DNA of 64,000 nucleotides from Euptelea pleiosperma (lineage: Eukaryota; Streptophyta; Magnoliopsida; Ranunculales; Eupteleaceae). Of this stretch, positions 47,292-58,984 are shown one piece after another. Under the pieces are notes generated by a model. It did no database searches. It was given only the letters and a program-made list of their open reading frames with translations, and was not told where the DNA came from. The stretch lies in assembly GCA_035048495.1 (NCBI GenBank), contig CM068545.1, positions 36,842,225 through 36,906,224 of the forward strand, in the 5' to 3' direction. Both the position numbers and the translations under genes were made by a program. The first letter of the stretch is position 1; each line of letters starts with the position of its first letter.

Positions 47292-48110
47292 TTTCTAAAT
47301 AGTGATTGTTTCTAACAAGTAATTGCATCCATTGTGTGATTCATCAACTTGTAACAGCCCTAACCCCGCTCTGCTATACCCGTTGATTAGTGAATGACGG
47401 GTCTTCATGGTCTATGTTACACGACTTAGATTGACCTTAGGTTGTGCATATCTTTATATATAAATATTTCTAGAGACCTATTCAGCCCTCATGTAGATGA
47501 TATAAGCTGCCCGTTTGAGGATTGTTATTTTTTATGTTGTTTATCTTGCTTAATAAGTGTGATGTTAATATATTGAAGAGATGTGTAAGTTGGTGACAGT
47601 AATCTCTCCATACATGTCCATCTCATTTGTGAGCATAATAGACTTCTTACAACTAGCGATCCTTGAATTGTATGGAGTGGACAGTTCAAGAATTGATATT
47701 TGTTATATGTTGCTTGTATACATATATTGTATGTATTGGTTCGGAATTTGGTAACATTTCGCCATCTTTTTCCCTTGGATATACTATTTTTTGTTGTTTT
47801 TTATGCCTTGACTATCTTCGATAGTTTGATTGGCATGAAAATTAGCAAAAATATGTGTATATTTGAGAAAATATGGAGAAATGCTGCCGAATTTTGAACA
47901 AGTACATACAATCCATGTATACGAATAACAAAAGCAAAATCAATTCTTGAATGGATTAGGGTTTGTACCTAGTAGTAGTTGAACCAAATTAAACTAAGGT
48001 ATAACATTGAGTTGCTTTGTTTCTAAATAGTGATTGCTTTTAACAAGTAATTACATTAATTGTGTGATTCATCAATCTATAACAGCCTTGACCATACTCT
48101 GCTATACCTG
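47292..48110 (+). repeat. Direct repeat pair, ~90 bp, 728 bp apart
   Basis: TTTCTAAATAGTGATTG...TGTGTGATTCATCAA...TAACAGCC...CTCTGCTATACC occurs at about 47292-47382 and again at about 48020-48110. The DNA between is non-coding. The pair may be a duplicated edge of the decayed CACTA element that follows, or worn short LTRs; neither is shown. Confidence 0.7.
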
Positions 48111-48339
48111 AGTAATATTGATTTTTGTTACAACTGCGTACTATTTTTTCTTTATTTTGTCTTTTTGTCAGAGAGGTCTTATCCATGGATTGGGATTGGA
48201 TAAATTTAAGTTTTTCGGATAAAAGTTTTGTGTCTAGAGTAGAAGCCTTTTGAAGTTTACATGAGAACACCTTATTGGAATAGAAACAATTCTTTGTCCA
48301 TGTAAAAAGTACGTAAATCTGAAGCCTCTGATTTCTTAT

Positions 48340-51300
48340 GACGAGGTCAATGAACATCTTCTCAAAAGAGGATTCAACCCAGCATATAAGGTGTGGTACT
48401 TGCTCGATGAACATGCATCACCCGAGTGTTCTGAACGTGCACCAAGGTTCTAGTCGTACCATAATGAAGTAGAGTTGCATGAGGTTATCAGCTTGGTAGT
48501 TCAAGAATTTGGTGTTAATAACCTAGATGTAGTTATTCAAGACGAGCCAAATAAACCACCCGAATGTGAAGAAGCCATAGAGGACGATGCAACCATTGAA
48601 TTTGAAGCATTTAACTTAAAGGTAAACCATGAAAAGAGTGAAATGAGTTTTACAAAACTCATTTAGTTACTCCAAAGGGGTGTTACCATTAAATAATAAG
48701 ACCCCAGCTAATACCTATCAAGCTAGGAAGATCATAACCCCAGCTTGTCCAAATGATTGTATCTTGTATTGGAGAGCATGAATCGAAGAATAGTTGTCCA
48801 ATTTGTGGTAAATCTAGGTATAAGACAGAAGGGTATCTGGGGAAGAAACAAACTCGTGTCACGGTGAAGGTGTAAAGGTATTTTCCACTAGCACCAAGGC
48901 TACAAAGATTATATAGGGTCTCATGGGTGGCGAAAGAAATGACTTGGCATGTTACTAAGAGATTGTCATATGGAAATATAACACATTCGGTTGACTCTAT
49001 CACATGGAAGCATATTGATGCCAAATATAAGGATTTCTTAACTGAACCTCGCAACGTTCGATTGGGAGTAGGCACATATGGGTTTAATCCATTTGGGGCA
49101 ATTAACACATTGTATAGTTCTTGGCCTGTTATGTGTATGGTGTATAGCCTTCCACCATGCTTATGTATGAAGCCCCAGTTTACGATGCTCACGCTACTCA
49201 TTGAAGGCCCGCAACAACCAGGTAAGGACATTGATGTTTATTTGCAACCATTGATTGTGGAATTACAAGACTTAGGGCAGAATGGGGTTATGACACGTGA
49301 TGCGTACAATAATAATAATTTTCTCATGTGTTATTTTGTTTTGGTGGATCCATGACTTCCCAGTGTATGGAAATGTCTCTAGTTGTAGGACAAAGGGTAA
49401 ATTTTATCCTTTTTGTGGTCAAAACACTGAATATTTGAGGCTTCCTCATGGAAAAAAAAAAACATGTGTACATGGGTCATAGACGGTTATTGTCAATTAC
49501 AAATGAGCTTATAAAGGATACAAATTTTGACACCTTCAATAAGAAAGAAGAGTTTCGAGAACAACGCAAGAGTTGAGCCCGCACGCTCTTTTCCCCAGGC
49601 GATGAAGCTCGTACTCCCTGTGTCCAGGAGTTCATGAGGTCAATGTTAAGCATATCACTGATTGTTCTTTCTTTCGATTGAGTGCTGATACATTTGGTGT
49701 ATCTCTCAGTCGGCGCGCTAGACAACTGAGCCACTGCTCTTCGCTTATCTTTCGTTGGACTTTTCCAAAACCAATATGTTTGACAGAGACTGAGGTTGAT
49801 AATGTGACTGCTAAGCTACAAGTGCAATGGGAAAATGTTAAAAAAAGAAAACAAAGGGATACGAAAGATGAGAATGTTGATATATCAGCATGTTTTATCA
49901 AGCGGTTCTTTGATCTTGAGTATTGGAAGCATATCCTTATGCGTCACAATTTAGATGTTATGCATATTGAGAAAATGTGCATGTGCGAAATCCTGATTGC
50001 ATTGATGTTAAATACAAAAGGTAAAATCAAGGATGATGCTAGTGCACGTAGGGACTTGAAGCATCTAAGAATTAAAAATTAGTTGTGGTTGAGAAAACAT
50101 AATGGCAAGGAAATTTAGAAGTCTAGTCATTTTTGGCTTCGAAAAGAAGAAAAAATATTGTTCCTTCAGACTTTATGTGATTTGCGTATCCCCTTCGATT
50201 TTAATAGTAATTGAAAGAATATAGTTATAGAAGATAGAATGGACTTGAAGGGCATAAAGCCCCATGATTATCACATCTTGATGCAACATCTGCTTCCCAT
50301 ATTGATCTAACATACATATGGGGATATGAAAGAAATACGTAATATAATTATGAGCTTTTGTACATTCTTCAATGCACTATGCATTGAACGTGAACTTGAG
50401 GGGTGTATGGCAAGAATGTTATGTGAACTTGAGAAGATTTTCCCTCCATCAGTATTTGTTGTGATGATGCATCTGTCAATCCACTTAGCTTACGAGGCTC
50501 ACGTATGTGGTCCTATTTCCTATCGATGGATGTATCCATTTGAAATGTATGTATGTTTTATTTGCAATGTTATGTTATATTTCTAATATGTTTCATCATT
50601 TTAAAATGCTTATGAAGACGTTTAAGGGGTACGTTAATAATAAAGTGCGAATTGAAGGTTGTATAGCAGAAAGATACAAATAAGAAGATACACTTACATA
50701 TTGAACATAATACAAAGGCAAAGGTAGAACAGACCTTCTAGAAATAATAGAGAAGACGTTTGAAGGATCAACTCCATTTCCACTGAAGTTGCTCGATAAT
50801 GTTGATGAGAACTTTGAAAGTAATGAGGGTGGACCATTTGGTTCAACTCAAAGTTGTGTCATAGAAGGTATTGAATACGAACAAGTTCGCAATTGGGTAC
50901 TAAAGAGTCATCCTAGTTATGATATGTGACAAAGGTACATATATAGTTAATGTACATGTGTACACTTTATACATATTACATGATCCCGATTTTATAATAT
51001 TATAATTATGATTTTCATGTGTATAAAGCATGCTAACTTCTTACAACATCATAAGATAGTTGCAGGGAAGAGGTCTATGTATTATAAGGTACCTTTTGAG
51101 GATGAATTTATACCTTGGTTGAAGAATCAATAAGAGTTTAACAAATCAATTGATGTCCTTTTTAAAGATATCATTAGAGGATCGACTTCTTTTACTATAC
51201 ATTACAATTATTGTGTTAACGGATTCCTCTTTGTCACCAAGGATTATGAGAAAATAAAAAGAATCAGAATAATAGAGTTAGCACATAACAACCTTTCGAT

Positions 51301-51595
51301 CTAGTGCTAAAGACAAATCTTTGGTGGATGAATCTACAATATACTATGGAGTCATTAGAAAAATAATTCATCTGGATTACTGGGAATAGTACAAGCCTAT
51401 TTTGTTTAAGTGTGATTGGGTTAATGTGACCTATCATAGTGTTAGAGTGGATGAGGAGCATGATTGACATTGGTAAACCTGTCTAATTTAATCCGTTCAG
51501 ACTAAGGGGGTGATGAGCCATTCATTCTTGTAGAACATGCTGTGCAAGTTTTCTATTCAAAGGATCCAAAAGATCTTGAATGGCACGTGACAGAC
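48340..51595 (+). pseudogene. CACTA (En/Spm) transposase Tnp2, decayed
   Basis: The order of a plant Tnp2 protein can be followed across frames. First comes an N-terminal EHLLKRGFNPAY segment (~48350). Then a Cys-rich part (CPICGKSRYK frame, ~48810). Then RYFPLAPRLQRLYR and NVRLGVGTYGFNPFG (48870-49100), DIDVYLQPLIVELQDLG (~49230), YWKHILMRHNLDVMHIEK (~49922), GIKPHDYHILMQHLLP (~50252), CELEKIFPPSVFV and GPISYRWMYPFEM (50420-50550), and near the end a VFYSKDPKDLEWHV piece (~51544). In the intact family the protein recognises element ends and excises CACTA transposons in the nucleus. Here many stops (48452, 48880, 49353, 50080, 50118 and more) and frameshifts destroy it. Intron positions may explain some of the breaks but not most. 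Confidence 0.88.
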
Positions 51596-51599
51596 AGTA

Positions 51600-52335
51600 T
51601 TTTGATAAGTCGTTGTACTTTACTGTCTAATCAAACCCAAATCTGCAAAAGCCAAATCAACGATTTATATATAGTGCAAATACGGGGTCCAACCACAAGA
51701 ATGGGCGAGAATTATGAAATTAACTTAATCAACCAAAAATAATTCTTGCAAAAAAATGCTTTATAACTTATATTTAATAGAACGAGTTTTTACCGATCAT
51801 CAATAGAGGTTGTTAATCTCCCTAATAACCGGAAAACATTACACTTGATAATCAAAACTAAACTAAAAAATAGAAAAATTACAAGAACAAATAAAAGACT
51901 AAAAGAAATAAAAAAAAAAAAAAAAAAAAGAGATCCGATGCCAATAGAAGACTGTAGCTAGGAAATGCATGTGTGTAGCCGAGAGATATGTCCAGTCGAA
52001 GAGCAGCCAAGAGAAGAACTCCTTCCATCGTCCATTGAAGGTCTTTTTATAGGCCGGGATGTGTAACATTCTTTTCATCTTTAGTGAATTAAGACTTTCT
52101 TTTCTTAGAAAAAATATTTTTAAAGATAGAAATAATTATATCAAATATATTTTTCTTTTTTCAATAGAATCACTCACCAAATTATTGTTTTGAAACTTTA
52201 TTTTGAAAATTAATAAAATATTCTTTTATTTTTCAATATGGAATCAATCACTAATTTATTATTTTAAAACTTCCTTTTGAAAATCAAAGAAATATTCTTC
52301 CCGGGGGCAATTTGCAAACAACCGTCAAAGTGGGG
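51600..52335. other. No gene seen
   Basis: AT-rich, with a poly-A tract at about 51910-51929. Probably interior of the decayed CACTA element or a later insertion. Confidence 0.4.
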
Positions 52336-52339
52336 CAGA

Positions 52340-52592
52340 TGGGCCCACTGACAGCATAGATGTTTAGCCCATCCTTTGGTAGACATTCATACTAAAGAGA
52401 TAAGCTAGTTTGATGATTTTTAGCCGTTGGATTTACTACACAATTTTTTTTGAATCCAACTGCTAGAATCACACCTTAAAAAAGTACTAAAATCTAATGG
52501 CTTGTGATTGCCTATCAAGGTGATTTTTGTGTGCATATCCACCAAGGGGTGGGCTAAACATCCATGCGGCCAGTTGGCCCAGAGAGCAAATG
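52340..52592. mobile_element. Palindromic MITE, subfamily B (copy 2)
   Basis: GGGCCCACTGACAGCATAGATGTTTAGCCCATCC and TTGGTAGAC on the left. CACCAAGGGGTGGGCTAAACATCC and ATGCGGCCAGTTGGCCC on the right. Same core as 32655-33003. Confidence 0.7.
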
Positions 52593-52639
52593 TGAGTTAA
52601 GAAGGGCAATTGTTTGATATCTCTACCTTTTAAAAGGTT

Positions 52640-52976
52640 AACACCGGCGCTCATACAAACCGCCAGGGAAGACTAAATTCGGCAGTTATAAACCGCCGGA
52701 ACCGTACGTGGGATGCCATATGTTAAATGCTAACACCGACGGTCAAACGAACCACCGGAAAAGACTCAATTCGACAGTTATCAACCGTCGGTGAAATGAA
52801 TATGCTGGCGATTGCGGCATTGGTCTTTCAATGGCGGATTTAGAACCGTTGGGGTTGACCTCTAATTACCTACACCATCGGCGAATTTACGGCCATTTGC
52901 TTGGTGGTTTGAAACCGCTGGAGATATCTTTGCCAGCGGTTTAGAGCCGCCGGGAAAAAGCTATTTTTTTTGTAGA
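52640..52976 (+). mobile_element. CACTA-type transposon right end (subterminal repeats)
   Basis: A dense set of AACCGCCGG / ACCGTCGG / CGGCGG motifs in both orientations, ending in CTATTTTTTTTGTAG (about 52961-52975). Orientation and position fit the right end of the element that carried the Tnp2 remnant at 48.3-51.6 kb. The motif differs from the one at 985-1435, so the two ends belong to different CACTA families. Confidence 0.6.
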
Positions 52977-53430
52977 GAGAAATGATGCAACTTGAAACAA
53001 TAAAGAGATAAGACAAACATCAATATCTCGAGGTTTGGAATCCACCAAACAGAAAATAACCCTCAAAGGAGATAAATCACGAAATCTTATTGAATAAAAC
53101 TATCTTTGCTTTTGCTTACAACTTATTTAATATAAAACGAAAATAAGCAATTGAGAAAAATTACTAAAAATGACAAAATATAGCTAAGCATAGAAACTAA
53201 TAATACTAATACCTAGAAACATGTTAGAATCAATGGTAGTGAATGATTCTGACTTCTATAATCAAGTTATTGTTAAAACAAAAACTTCCTAAAATAACAA
53301 AACTGTCGTTTTCACCCCCTAAACGATGGAAGTTTGTCGAAAAGCAGTGTACATCACAACAAAGCAGTGACTATTGTTTATCTCGCCATTTTCTTTCAAG
53401 AGCTTCGGCAGCTTGTGTGGTTATTCTGAC

Positions 53431-54530
53431 TAGGGCTGCAACTCAGGCGGGTTGGGTCGGGCTGGAGGTCAACCCTAGCCCAACCCAACCTTAAAGGCTG
53501 TCAACCCTAACCCAACCCAACCCATGGTCGGGCCTAGATTTTCCAACCCTAACCCAACCCTATCGGGTTGGGTCTGGTTAGTCGGGTTGATCGGGTTGGT
53601 CAATTTCTTAATTTTTTATTAGTTGAAAATACTGTTGAACTTTATTAAAATAATTTATCGGTCAATATAGTAGCCGTTGTGTTAACCATTAAATAATAGC
53701 ATAACTTCATTTCCAAAGCCCGTGAAAGAAAACATGATATTTTCATAATAACAGAAAACTTCATTAACTCAAATGCTTGATAAAAGTCACTAAAGAAATA
53801 ACCATAAACAATCGTTAGAGAAAAACACGATATTTTCACTATCAACCGATCGCATAAAATGTTAAAATGTAGTTTCAATGACATTTTGTAATATCACACA
53901 AAGGTTGTAGTTACTAAGGACAAACATCCATGGGTTGATGCATTTGCCAAAATGTCGTGTGGATATATGTCGGTAAAACTAATGGGTTAGGATCGGGGGA
54001 CATCAATTTCATACAATATTTTTTACAACAAAAATTGGCGTCGGCCAATTTATAAATTATAAGTATTGGAATCAGATGGTTTTTGGTAAGGATGGTCTCT
54101 ATAGTGAGGAGATCATCCTCACAAAAATTCAAATCAATCTGAGATTCGTAGGTTGGTTTACAAGTTGAAGAATTATGGACCATTTATTTTTATCATTGAC
54201 TTGAAAACCACATTTGATGGGGTTAGAAATTTTAGAATAAGCTGAATTTTTGTAGGTGTGATCTGTATGATGAGGAGATCATCCTCACCAAAAATCAGCT
54301 ATTGATTCATCTTCCATGTGGGTACGTCAAAATTGTTGGCAAAAATGTTGTATGAAATTGTTGTCCCCCGATTAGGCCAAGCCTCAACCCTAACCCAACC
54401 CAATTTGATCGGGTTACCAAAAATCCGGCCCAAGCCCAACCCAAGTTCTAAGAGGGCTAACCCAACCCAACCCTAATGTCGGGTTCAACCCGTTGGGCTC
54501 AGGTTGAGCCCGCCCAAGTTGCAGCCCTAA
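53431..54530. mobile_element. hAT-like non-autonomous element, 1.1 kb
   Basis: Starts TAGGGCTGCAACTCAGGCGGG and ends CCCGCCCAAGTTGCAGCCCTA, inverted repeats of about 21 bp. The flanks ATTCTGAC (53423-53430) and ATTATGAC (54531-54538) agree in 7 of 8 bases, as expected of the 8 bp hAT duplication. Both subterminal regions are packed with GGGTTGGG / CCCAACCC motifs. The middle holds an inverted GATCATCCTCAC segment pair. No transposase is present. Confidence 0.7.
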
Positions 54531-54539
54531 ATTATGACA

Positions 54540-55035
54540 CTGTTAACAATTCCGTTAATACCCGTTATGTCATTTTTCCATCAACAAGTCCGTTAATACC
54601 CGTTGTGTCCCTTAATTTAGTACCATTTGAGCTTTTGACGATCCAAAAGCTCCATTAAAGAATCCGCTACTTGTTCTACATCATAAGGGGATCATTTGCA
54701 AACAATAAGTGTGTAATTGGCAAGCAAGATCTAGGGCAAGAGTAACGACCAACAATCCCTGCATTAAAGATCTTTTTTCCCTCCACGCCACCCAATAGAC
54801 TCAAAAGACGCAAGCCAGGTAGTGTATGGTTAGCTTGAAACCCCAAAGGGCTTAATAGTCATCCCATCCAGCCCCTTTCCCAAACCTTTGAAATTCCATA
54901 CTAAAGCTTTGGCAGGTAATCAAATAAACTTAACACTCGATGTCAGTGGTAAATTCAGAACGTTTAATCTGGCCCCAACAATAGTCATTCCTTTACCGAG
55001 GGGCAATAGAAGCAACTATATATTTATAGGGCTGG
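54540..55035. other. No gene seen
   Basis: Two CCGTTAATACCCGTT phrases at about 54551 and 54591 form a short direct repeat. Nothing else is recognised. Confidence 0.4.
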
Positions 55036-55040
55036 GATAT

Positions 55041-55418
55041 AATAATGACTCATGCTATTCTTACTAATAGATTACTAATGGACGCGGGGCCGACATGTAG
55101 ATGAGTTAAGGGCGGATTTTTGGCGAGGATGATCTCCTTACCATGGAGATCATCCTCACTAAAAATCAGCAATTTCTAAAACTTCTAACCCTATCAAATA
55201 TGGACTTAAATTTAACGGTGAAATTGGACGGTCCAAAGTTTTTTCAACTTGCAATCTACTTTTCTTAAAGCTACAAATGTTGGAATGGGCTGATTTTTTT
55301 TGAAGTTGATATCCATGTTGAGAGAATATCATCACCAAAAATCAGCTCTTAACTCAACTGCATGTGGGCCCCACATCCATTAGTCATTATATTAGTAAGA
55401 ATAGTATGAGTAAACGTA
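55041..55418. mobile_element. Palindromic MITE (ACTCATGCTATTCTTACTAATA ends)
   Basis: Left arm: TATTCTTACTAATAGATTAC, GGGGCCGACATGTAGATGAGTTAAG, then GATTTTTGGCGAGGATGATCTCC. Right arm: GGAGATCATC-like and CACCAAAAATCAGCTCTTAACTCAACTGCATGTGGGCCCC, then TATTAGTAAGAATAGTATGAGT. Arms of roughly 100 bp. Confidence 0.75.
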
Positions 55419-55440
55419 TACGTATCCCATATATATATAT

Positions 55441-55835
55441 ATATATGAGTCCGTCTAGAGCTACACCCATTTCTTACATTCACTTCTTACACCCGAGGTT
55501 GGGGCCCACGTGGACATCATGTTCGACAATCCAACCGCACAATGAGTTGTCCTTGCCATGATGATCATCGTTGCCAAAAGTCAGTTCACTTCGACATTGC
55601 TAACCATATAAAAAATTGACCGAAAATAATGGTTTAATTGGATGGTCTTTTTTAAATTAAAGTCATATTTTCATGAGGTTAAGACTGTCAAAATGTCCTG
55701 ATTTTTTGTGGGAAGGGTAACCATAGTATGAAAAATTCATTGTGCGGTTGGATTGTCCAACATGATGTCCATGTGGGCCCCAACCTCTGGTGTAAGAAGT
55801 GGATGTAAGAAATGGGTGTAGCTCATATATATATA
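55441..55835. mobile_element. Palindromic MITE inserted in a TA run
   Basis: Left arm: GAGCTACACCCATTTCTTAC, CACTTCTTACACC, then GGGGCCCACGTGGACATCATG. Right arm: CATGATGTCCATGTGGGCCCC, GGTGTAAGAAGTGG and GTAAGAAATGGGTGTAGCTC. Both sides are (AT)n (about 55431-55446 and 55827-55844), so the target was a TA repeat. CACGTG at 55507-55512. A solo end of this family is at 7150-7190. Confidence 0.8.
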
Positions 55836-56144
55836 TATATATATACAATTATTTTGGATAATATCCATTATTTGAATACAAATTCAAACTTTGATTTGAA
55901 TTTTCGACTATTGATCATTGACCCTCCTAAGGCTATCCTACAACAGTTCCTTTTCATGACAAGACCGATCCTGAATCTAACTCCACGACCATATAGCCCG
56001 GAGCTAGAACCCCCCGCTTTGCTTCTTTTGTTTTTTTCTTGTGAATGATTGAACGGAGTTTTGAATGGTAAGACCGAATTATACTCCAATGGTTCTTGTA
56101 CCAAATATTTGCCCTACCTGAACTTTAGCTACTAGTTGCCATTA

Positions 56145-56290
56145 AGCAAGGTTGCAACCGAGCTCGACCCAACCTTTGGACCATCGATCCGACCCGAGGT
56201 CGGGCCTAAAATGTCCAGCCCGTGCCCAACCTGATAGGGTTAGTCGAGTTCAACGGGTTTGTTCCGCCTGATAGGATTAGTCAGGTTCAT
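56145..56290. mobile_element. Fragment related to the hAT-like element at 53431-54530
   Basis: AAGGTTGCAACCGAGCTCGACCCAACC, CGACCCGAGGTCGGGCC and repeated GATAGGRTTAGTC phrases share the terminal GTTGCAAC and the GGTCGGGCC-type filling. Only one end is present. Confidence 0.45.
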
Positions 56291-56902
56291 TGCAAAAATA
56301 ATTATTATATACTTGCTTGATCTTAACTTTTTACATCATTAATTTTAGTTTCTTAATATCTATGTGCTATGATCTTGTTTGATCTTGATGGTTTAATGAT
56401 TGATCTTATGGATAATGAATTGTTTGGGTCAGATGGCGTGATCGTGACCCCGAGTCTACCCAATAATGGATTTTAATTGAACTTTTGAAGATTCACCAAT
56501 TGTCCAAACTCGATACAAAGATCTCTCGAATGGTTATCTTACTTGCTAATGTCCACTGCAACAAACAATAAGATGTCATCAGCTAAAAAAACCAACTTTG
56601 CAAATTTTGAAGAAATGTATTATATATACTGCTATATATTCAAAGATACAGAATAATAAGGGTGCAAATAAACCAAATAGCAACCTTCTATAAACTGAAA
56701 CTTGAAAAAAAAAAAAAAGCATAACAGCCATAACTATCAAGCAGCCCATCCTTTTCAATCATGCCCTGACCCCAACTCCTTTTGGTACTGCTGAATGATT
56801 CTTATGGCCGGGCCTTCCGGTCTTCTGTTGTTTGAGAGCAAGAGATAGAGGAGTAAAGCTTAGGATATTATACATTTTTCACATAATCAAGTCTTCTAAA
56901 TC
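56291..56902. other. No gene seen; 3' flank of the EXORDIUM-like gene
   Basis: Non-coding and AT-rich. It would contain the 3' untranslated region of the minus-strand gene. I see no clear poly(A) signal. Confidence 0.4.
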
Positions 56903-57910
56903 CTAATCCATGGCATTAGGCCCAAAGCATCTTCCCCTAACAGGGTTCCATATCCATTGCACCAGGAACCTCCTTCCCTTAACACCATTCACATTATACC
57001 CTTTTCCCCATGAATCCTTATACACTTTGCCTGCATATCCCCCACCTCCACCAGACCCATAAACACCAACACACAAATCGGCGATCTCGGTGGGCGCAGT
57101 CGGATCATCACCTGCATACCATGCATTCACAAGTGGGTTACTTGAAACTTCCGCTAGCTCGTGTGCAATTACGCTGATCATTCCATCAGCACCCACATCC
57201 CCGTTTGGAGCTCCCATTATATTGTTGGCCCCACCATTCGTGTTCGGTGGCCTGCCTGAATACTTCGGCCACGCAAACGGGTATGCGCAAATCCCTGGAC
57301 ACTGAGTTCCGCTGTATCCAACCCACGCATATGGCACAGTCACGCCAACAATTGCCGGAAAAGTGAAGTAGTGGAAACCACAAACTGCCCTACAAAAGTC
57401 CTCTACTTGGACGTCATAAGACGTTAACACCAAGTAAAGACCGTTGTGAGGATTAAGAGGTAGCGCTTGTGGGTAAGCAGAGACAGCTGTCTTGATGATG
57501 GATTGCATTGATAAACGAGTGAGGGAGGTTCCATGGGAGTATGCAGAGTCATAGTACTCCCCTGAGAGCACGATGTTGCCAGTGATGTTTGCTCCTGTTT
57601 GATCAGTGTATAGGCGGACAGTGCGCCACCAGTCATTGACAGAGGGGAAAGAACTAGAAGAGGAGAGAGAAAGGAGGAAGTCTCTTATGGTAGCTTGATG
57701 GGTTGGGTTCCAATGGCCATACCAGATGGTGTAGAGATTGATTGTGGATGCTAGGACTGGACCCATGTGGTATTCAAGGTTTACTAGGTCAGACGAGCCT
57801 TCATAATTCTTGGCTTGATCGAATTGTTGGTTATGGTGCCATGAAAGGACCACAGTAGAGAAGCAAGAGACTGTTAGGAAGAGAAGGAGATGACAATGTT
57901 GGTTTCCCAT
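56903..57910 (-). CDS. EXORDIUM-like protein (Phi-1 family), secreted
   Basis: A single intronless frame of 335 residues, the usual length for EXORDIUM-like proteins, ending in TAG at 56903. I chose the ATG at 57910 ([11 protein letters not shown]) because it begins a clean signal peptide (residues 1-23, ending near VLSW). The frame is open for 49 more codons upstream, but those are Lys/Ser-rich and lie before the likely transcription start. Family blocks: YHMGPVL (48-54), [11 protein letters not shown] (57-67), [13 protein letters not shown] (94-106), [10 protein letters not shown] (130-139), [10 protein letters not shown] (173-182), [14 protein letters not shown] (194-208), [10 protein letters not shown] (250-259), ADLC (277-280) and CFGPNAMD at the end. 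Six Cys in the mature part (173, 177, 204, 208, 280, 328) suggest disulfides. One N-glycosylation site (Asn108-Ile-Thr). Family members act in the cell wall/apoplast and promote brassinosteroid- or sugar-related growth; the molecular activity is unknown. The HELAE motif resembles zinc-protease sites, but enzymatic activity is not established. Confidence 0.96.
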   Translation of the reverse strand: MGNQHCHLLLFLTVSCFSTVVLSWHHNQQFDQAKNYEGSSDLVNLEYHMGPVLASTINLYTIWYGHWNPTHQATIRDFLLSLSSSSSFPSVNDWWRTVRLYTDQTGANITGNIVLSGEYYDSAYSHGTSLTRLSMQSIIKTAVSAYPQALPLNPHNGLYLVLTSYDVQVEDFCRAVCGFHYFTFPAIVGVTVPYAWVGYSGTQCPGICAYPFAWPKYSGRPPNTNGGANNIMGAPNGDVGADGMISVIAHELAEVSSNPLVNAWYAGDDPTAPTEIADLCVGVYGSGGGGGYAGKVYKDSWGKGYNVNGVKGRRFLVQWIWNPVRGRCFGPNAMD

Positions 57911-57962
57911 CTTGTTTCTAGTGCTCTCAAGTGTGTTGTTCGATGACAGTTGATGAACTTTC

Positions 57963-57968
57963 TTATAA
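57963..57968 (-). promoter_or_regulatory. Probable TATA box of the EXORDIUM-like gene
   Basis: On the minus strand the sequence reads CTCTTTATAAGAAAG about 53 bases before the start codon. This leaves a short leader of some 20-25 bases. Position and composition fit a core promoter; there is no other candidate between it and the ATG. Confidence 0.5.
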
Positions 57969-57969
57969 A

Positions 57970-58813
57970 GAGACTTGTTGGTTGAACTTAGGATGGGAGA
58001 GATGCTCCTCCCCCTCCCTTTTTTTTCTTTTTTTTCTTTTGGAGGACCCACTTGCATGTTTACATAATGCCATGTCTAGTTTTAATTGCTTGCCATGTTC
58101 CTCTTTTTCTTTATTCAATTCTCATAATTAGTGTAAAAAGTCAAGAGTTAACTTGTGAAGTAGGTTTTCTCCTTCAAAAAAAAAAAAAAAGTAATGTATT
58201 CTGTAGAGCATTGGGCTCACATGAGCATCAGGTGGCTAGCTATGATGGACGCTTCAGATATCTCCTAGGTTAACACAATTGGATGATTATCGTCATCCAA
58301 TCATCGTCTTCTTTTGGACGGCCAAAAACATTTCACACCAACTGGTCCAAAAAAGATCACATGGCTATGATCATGGAATGAAGTAGTTGGTTTTGGAAGT
58401 AGAAGATCTCCATGTTGGGATATATAGGAGGAGAGTCAACTGTTGTTATAGCCTTCTCTACATGTTTACTGTGATCCCTTGACCAAAATGTGTGGTAAAA
58501 GGGAATTGAATGATGGGTGTATCCTGTAGAAAAGCAAGCATGTGATGCCCTTTAGAATTTTCTCCCTTTTGGACTACACTCTTCTTTTCTCCATCTTTGA
58601 CTAGTGAGGTTTCTTTTGGTCCAAAAGTTACAAATATAATATGACCACAAGATCCTACAATGATATAAAAAATAGGAGGAGCATGTGATAGACAAAAGCA
58701 TCTTCTATCTCCACCATAAAAGAAGGAGATAAAATGAAGTCATGACCAAATTTGAGAGAAGAATTGGCACAACTGGACGGTTACCTAATGAAATATTATA
58801 CATGTACATGAGA

Positions 58814-58815
<2 letters not shown>
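57970..58815. other. Upstream region of the EXORDIUM-like gene
   Basis: No gene is seen. It includes a T/C-rich tract at about 58005-58040. No binding site can be called with confidence. Confidence 0.4.

Positions 58816-58816
<1 letters not shown>

Positions 58817-58900
<84 letters not shown>
58817..58900. repeat. (CT)42 microsatellite
   Basis: 84 bases of pure CT about 0.9 kb upstream of the EXORDIUM-like start. On the minus strand, the gene's sense strand, it reads GA. Its purity predicts length variation. Confidence 0.97.
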
Positions 58901-58904
<4 letters not shown>

Positions 58905-58984
58905 AGGTTTTAGGCGTTTACATTATGTAAACATACGTCATTAGACGTAAATCGGTGTACATCTACTTTGTTATGATGTGAGGG

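Noticed and set aside
48689..49231. Minus-strand frame of 180 codons
   Set aside because: It is antisense to the Tnp2 remnant, which has clear family motifs on the plus strand.
57911..58057. N-terminal extension of the EXORDIUM-like frame (49 codons)
   Set aside because: It is Lys/Ser-rich, would hide the signal peptide, and mostly lies upstream of the likely TATA box at 57963-57968.
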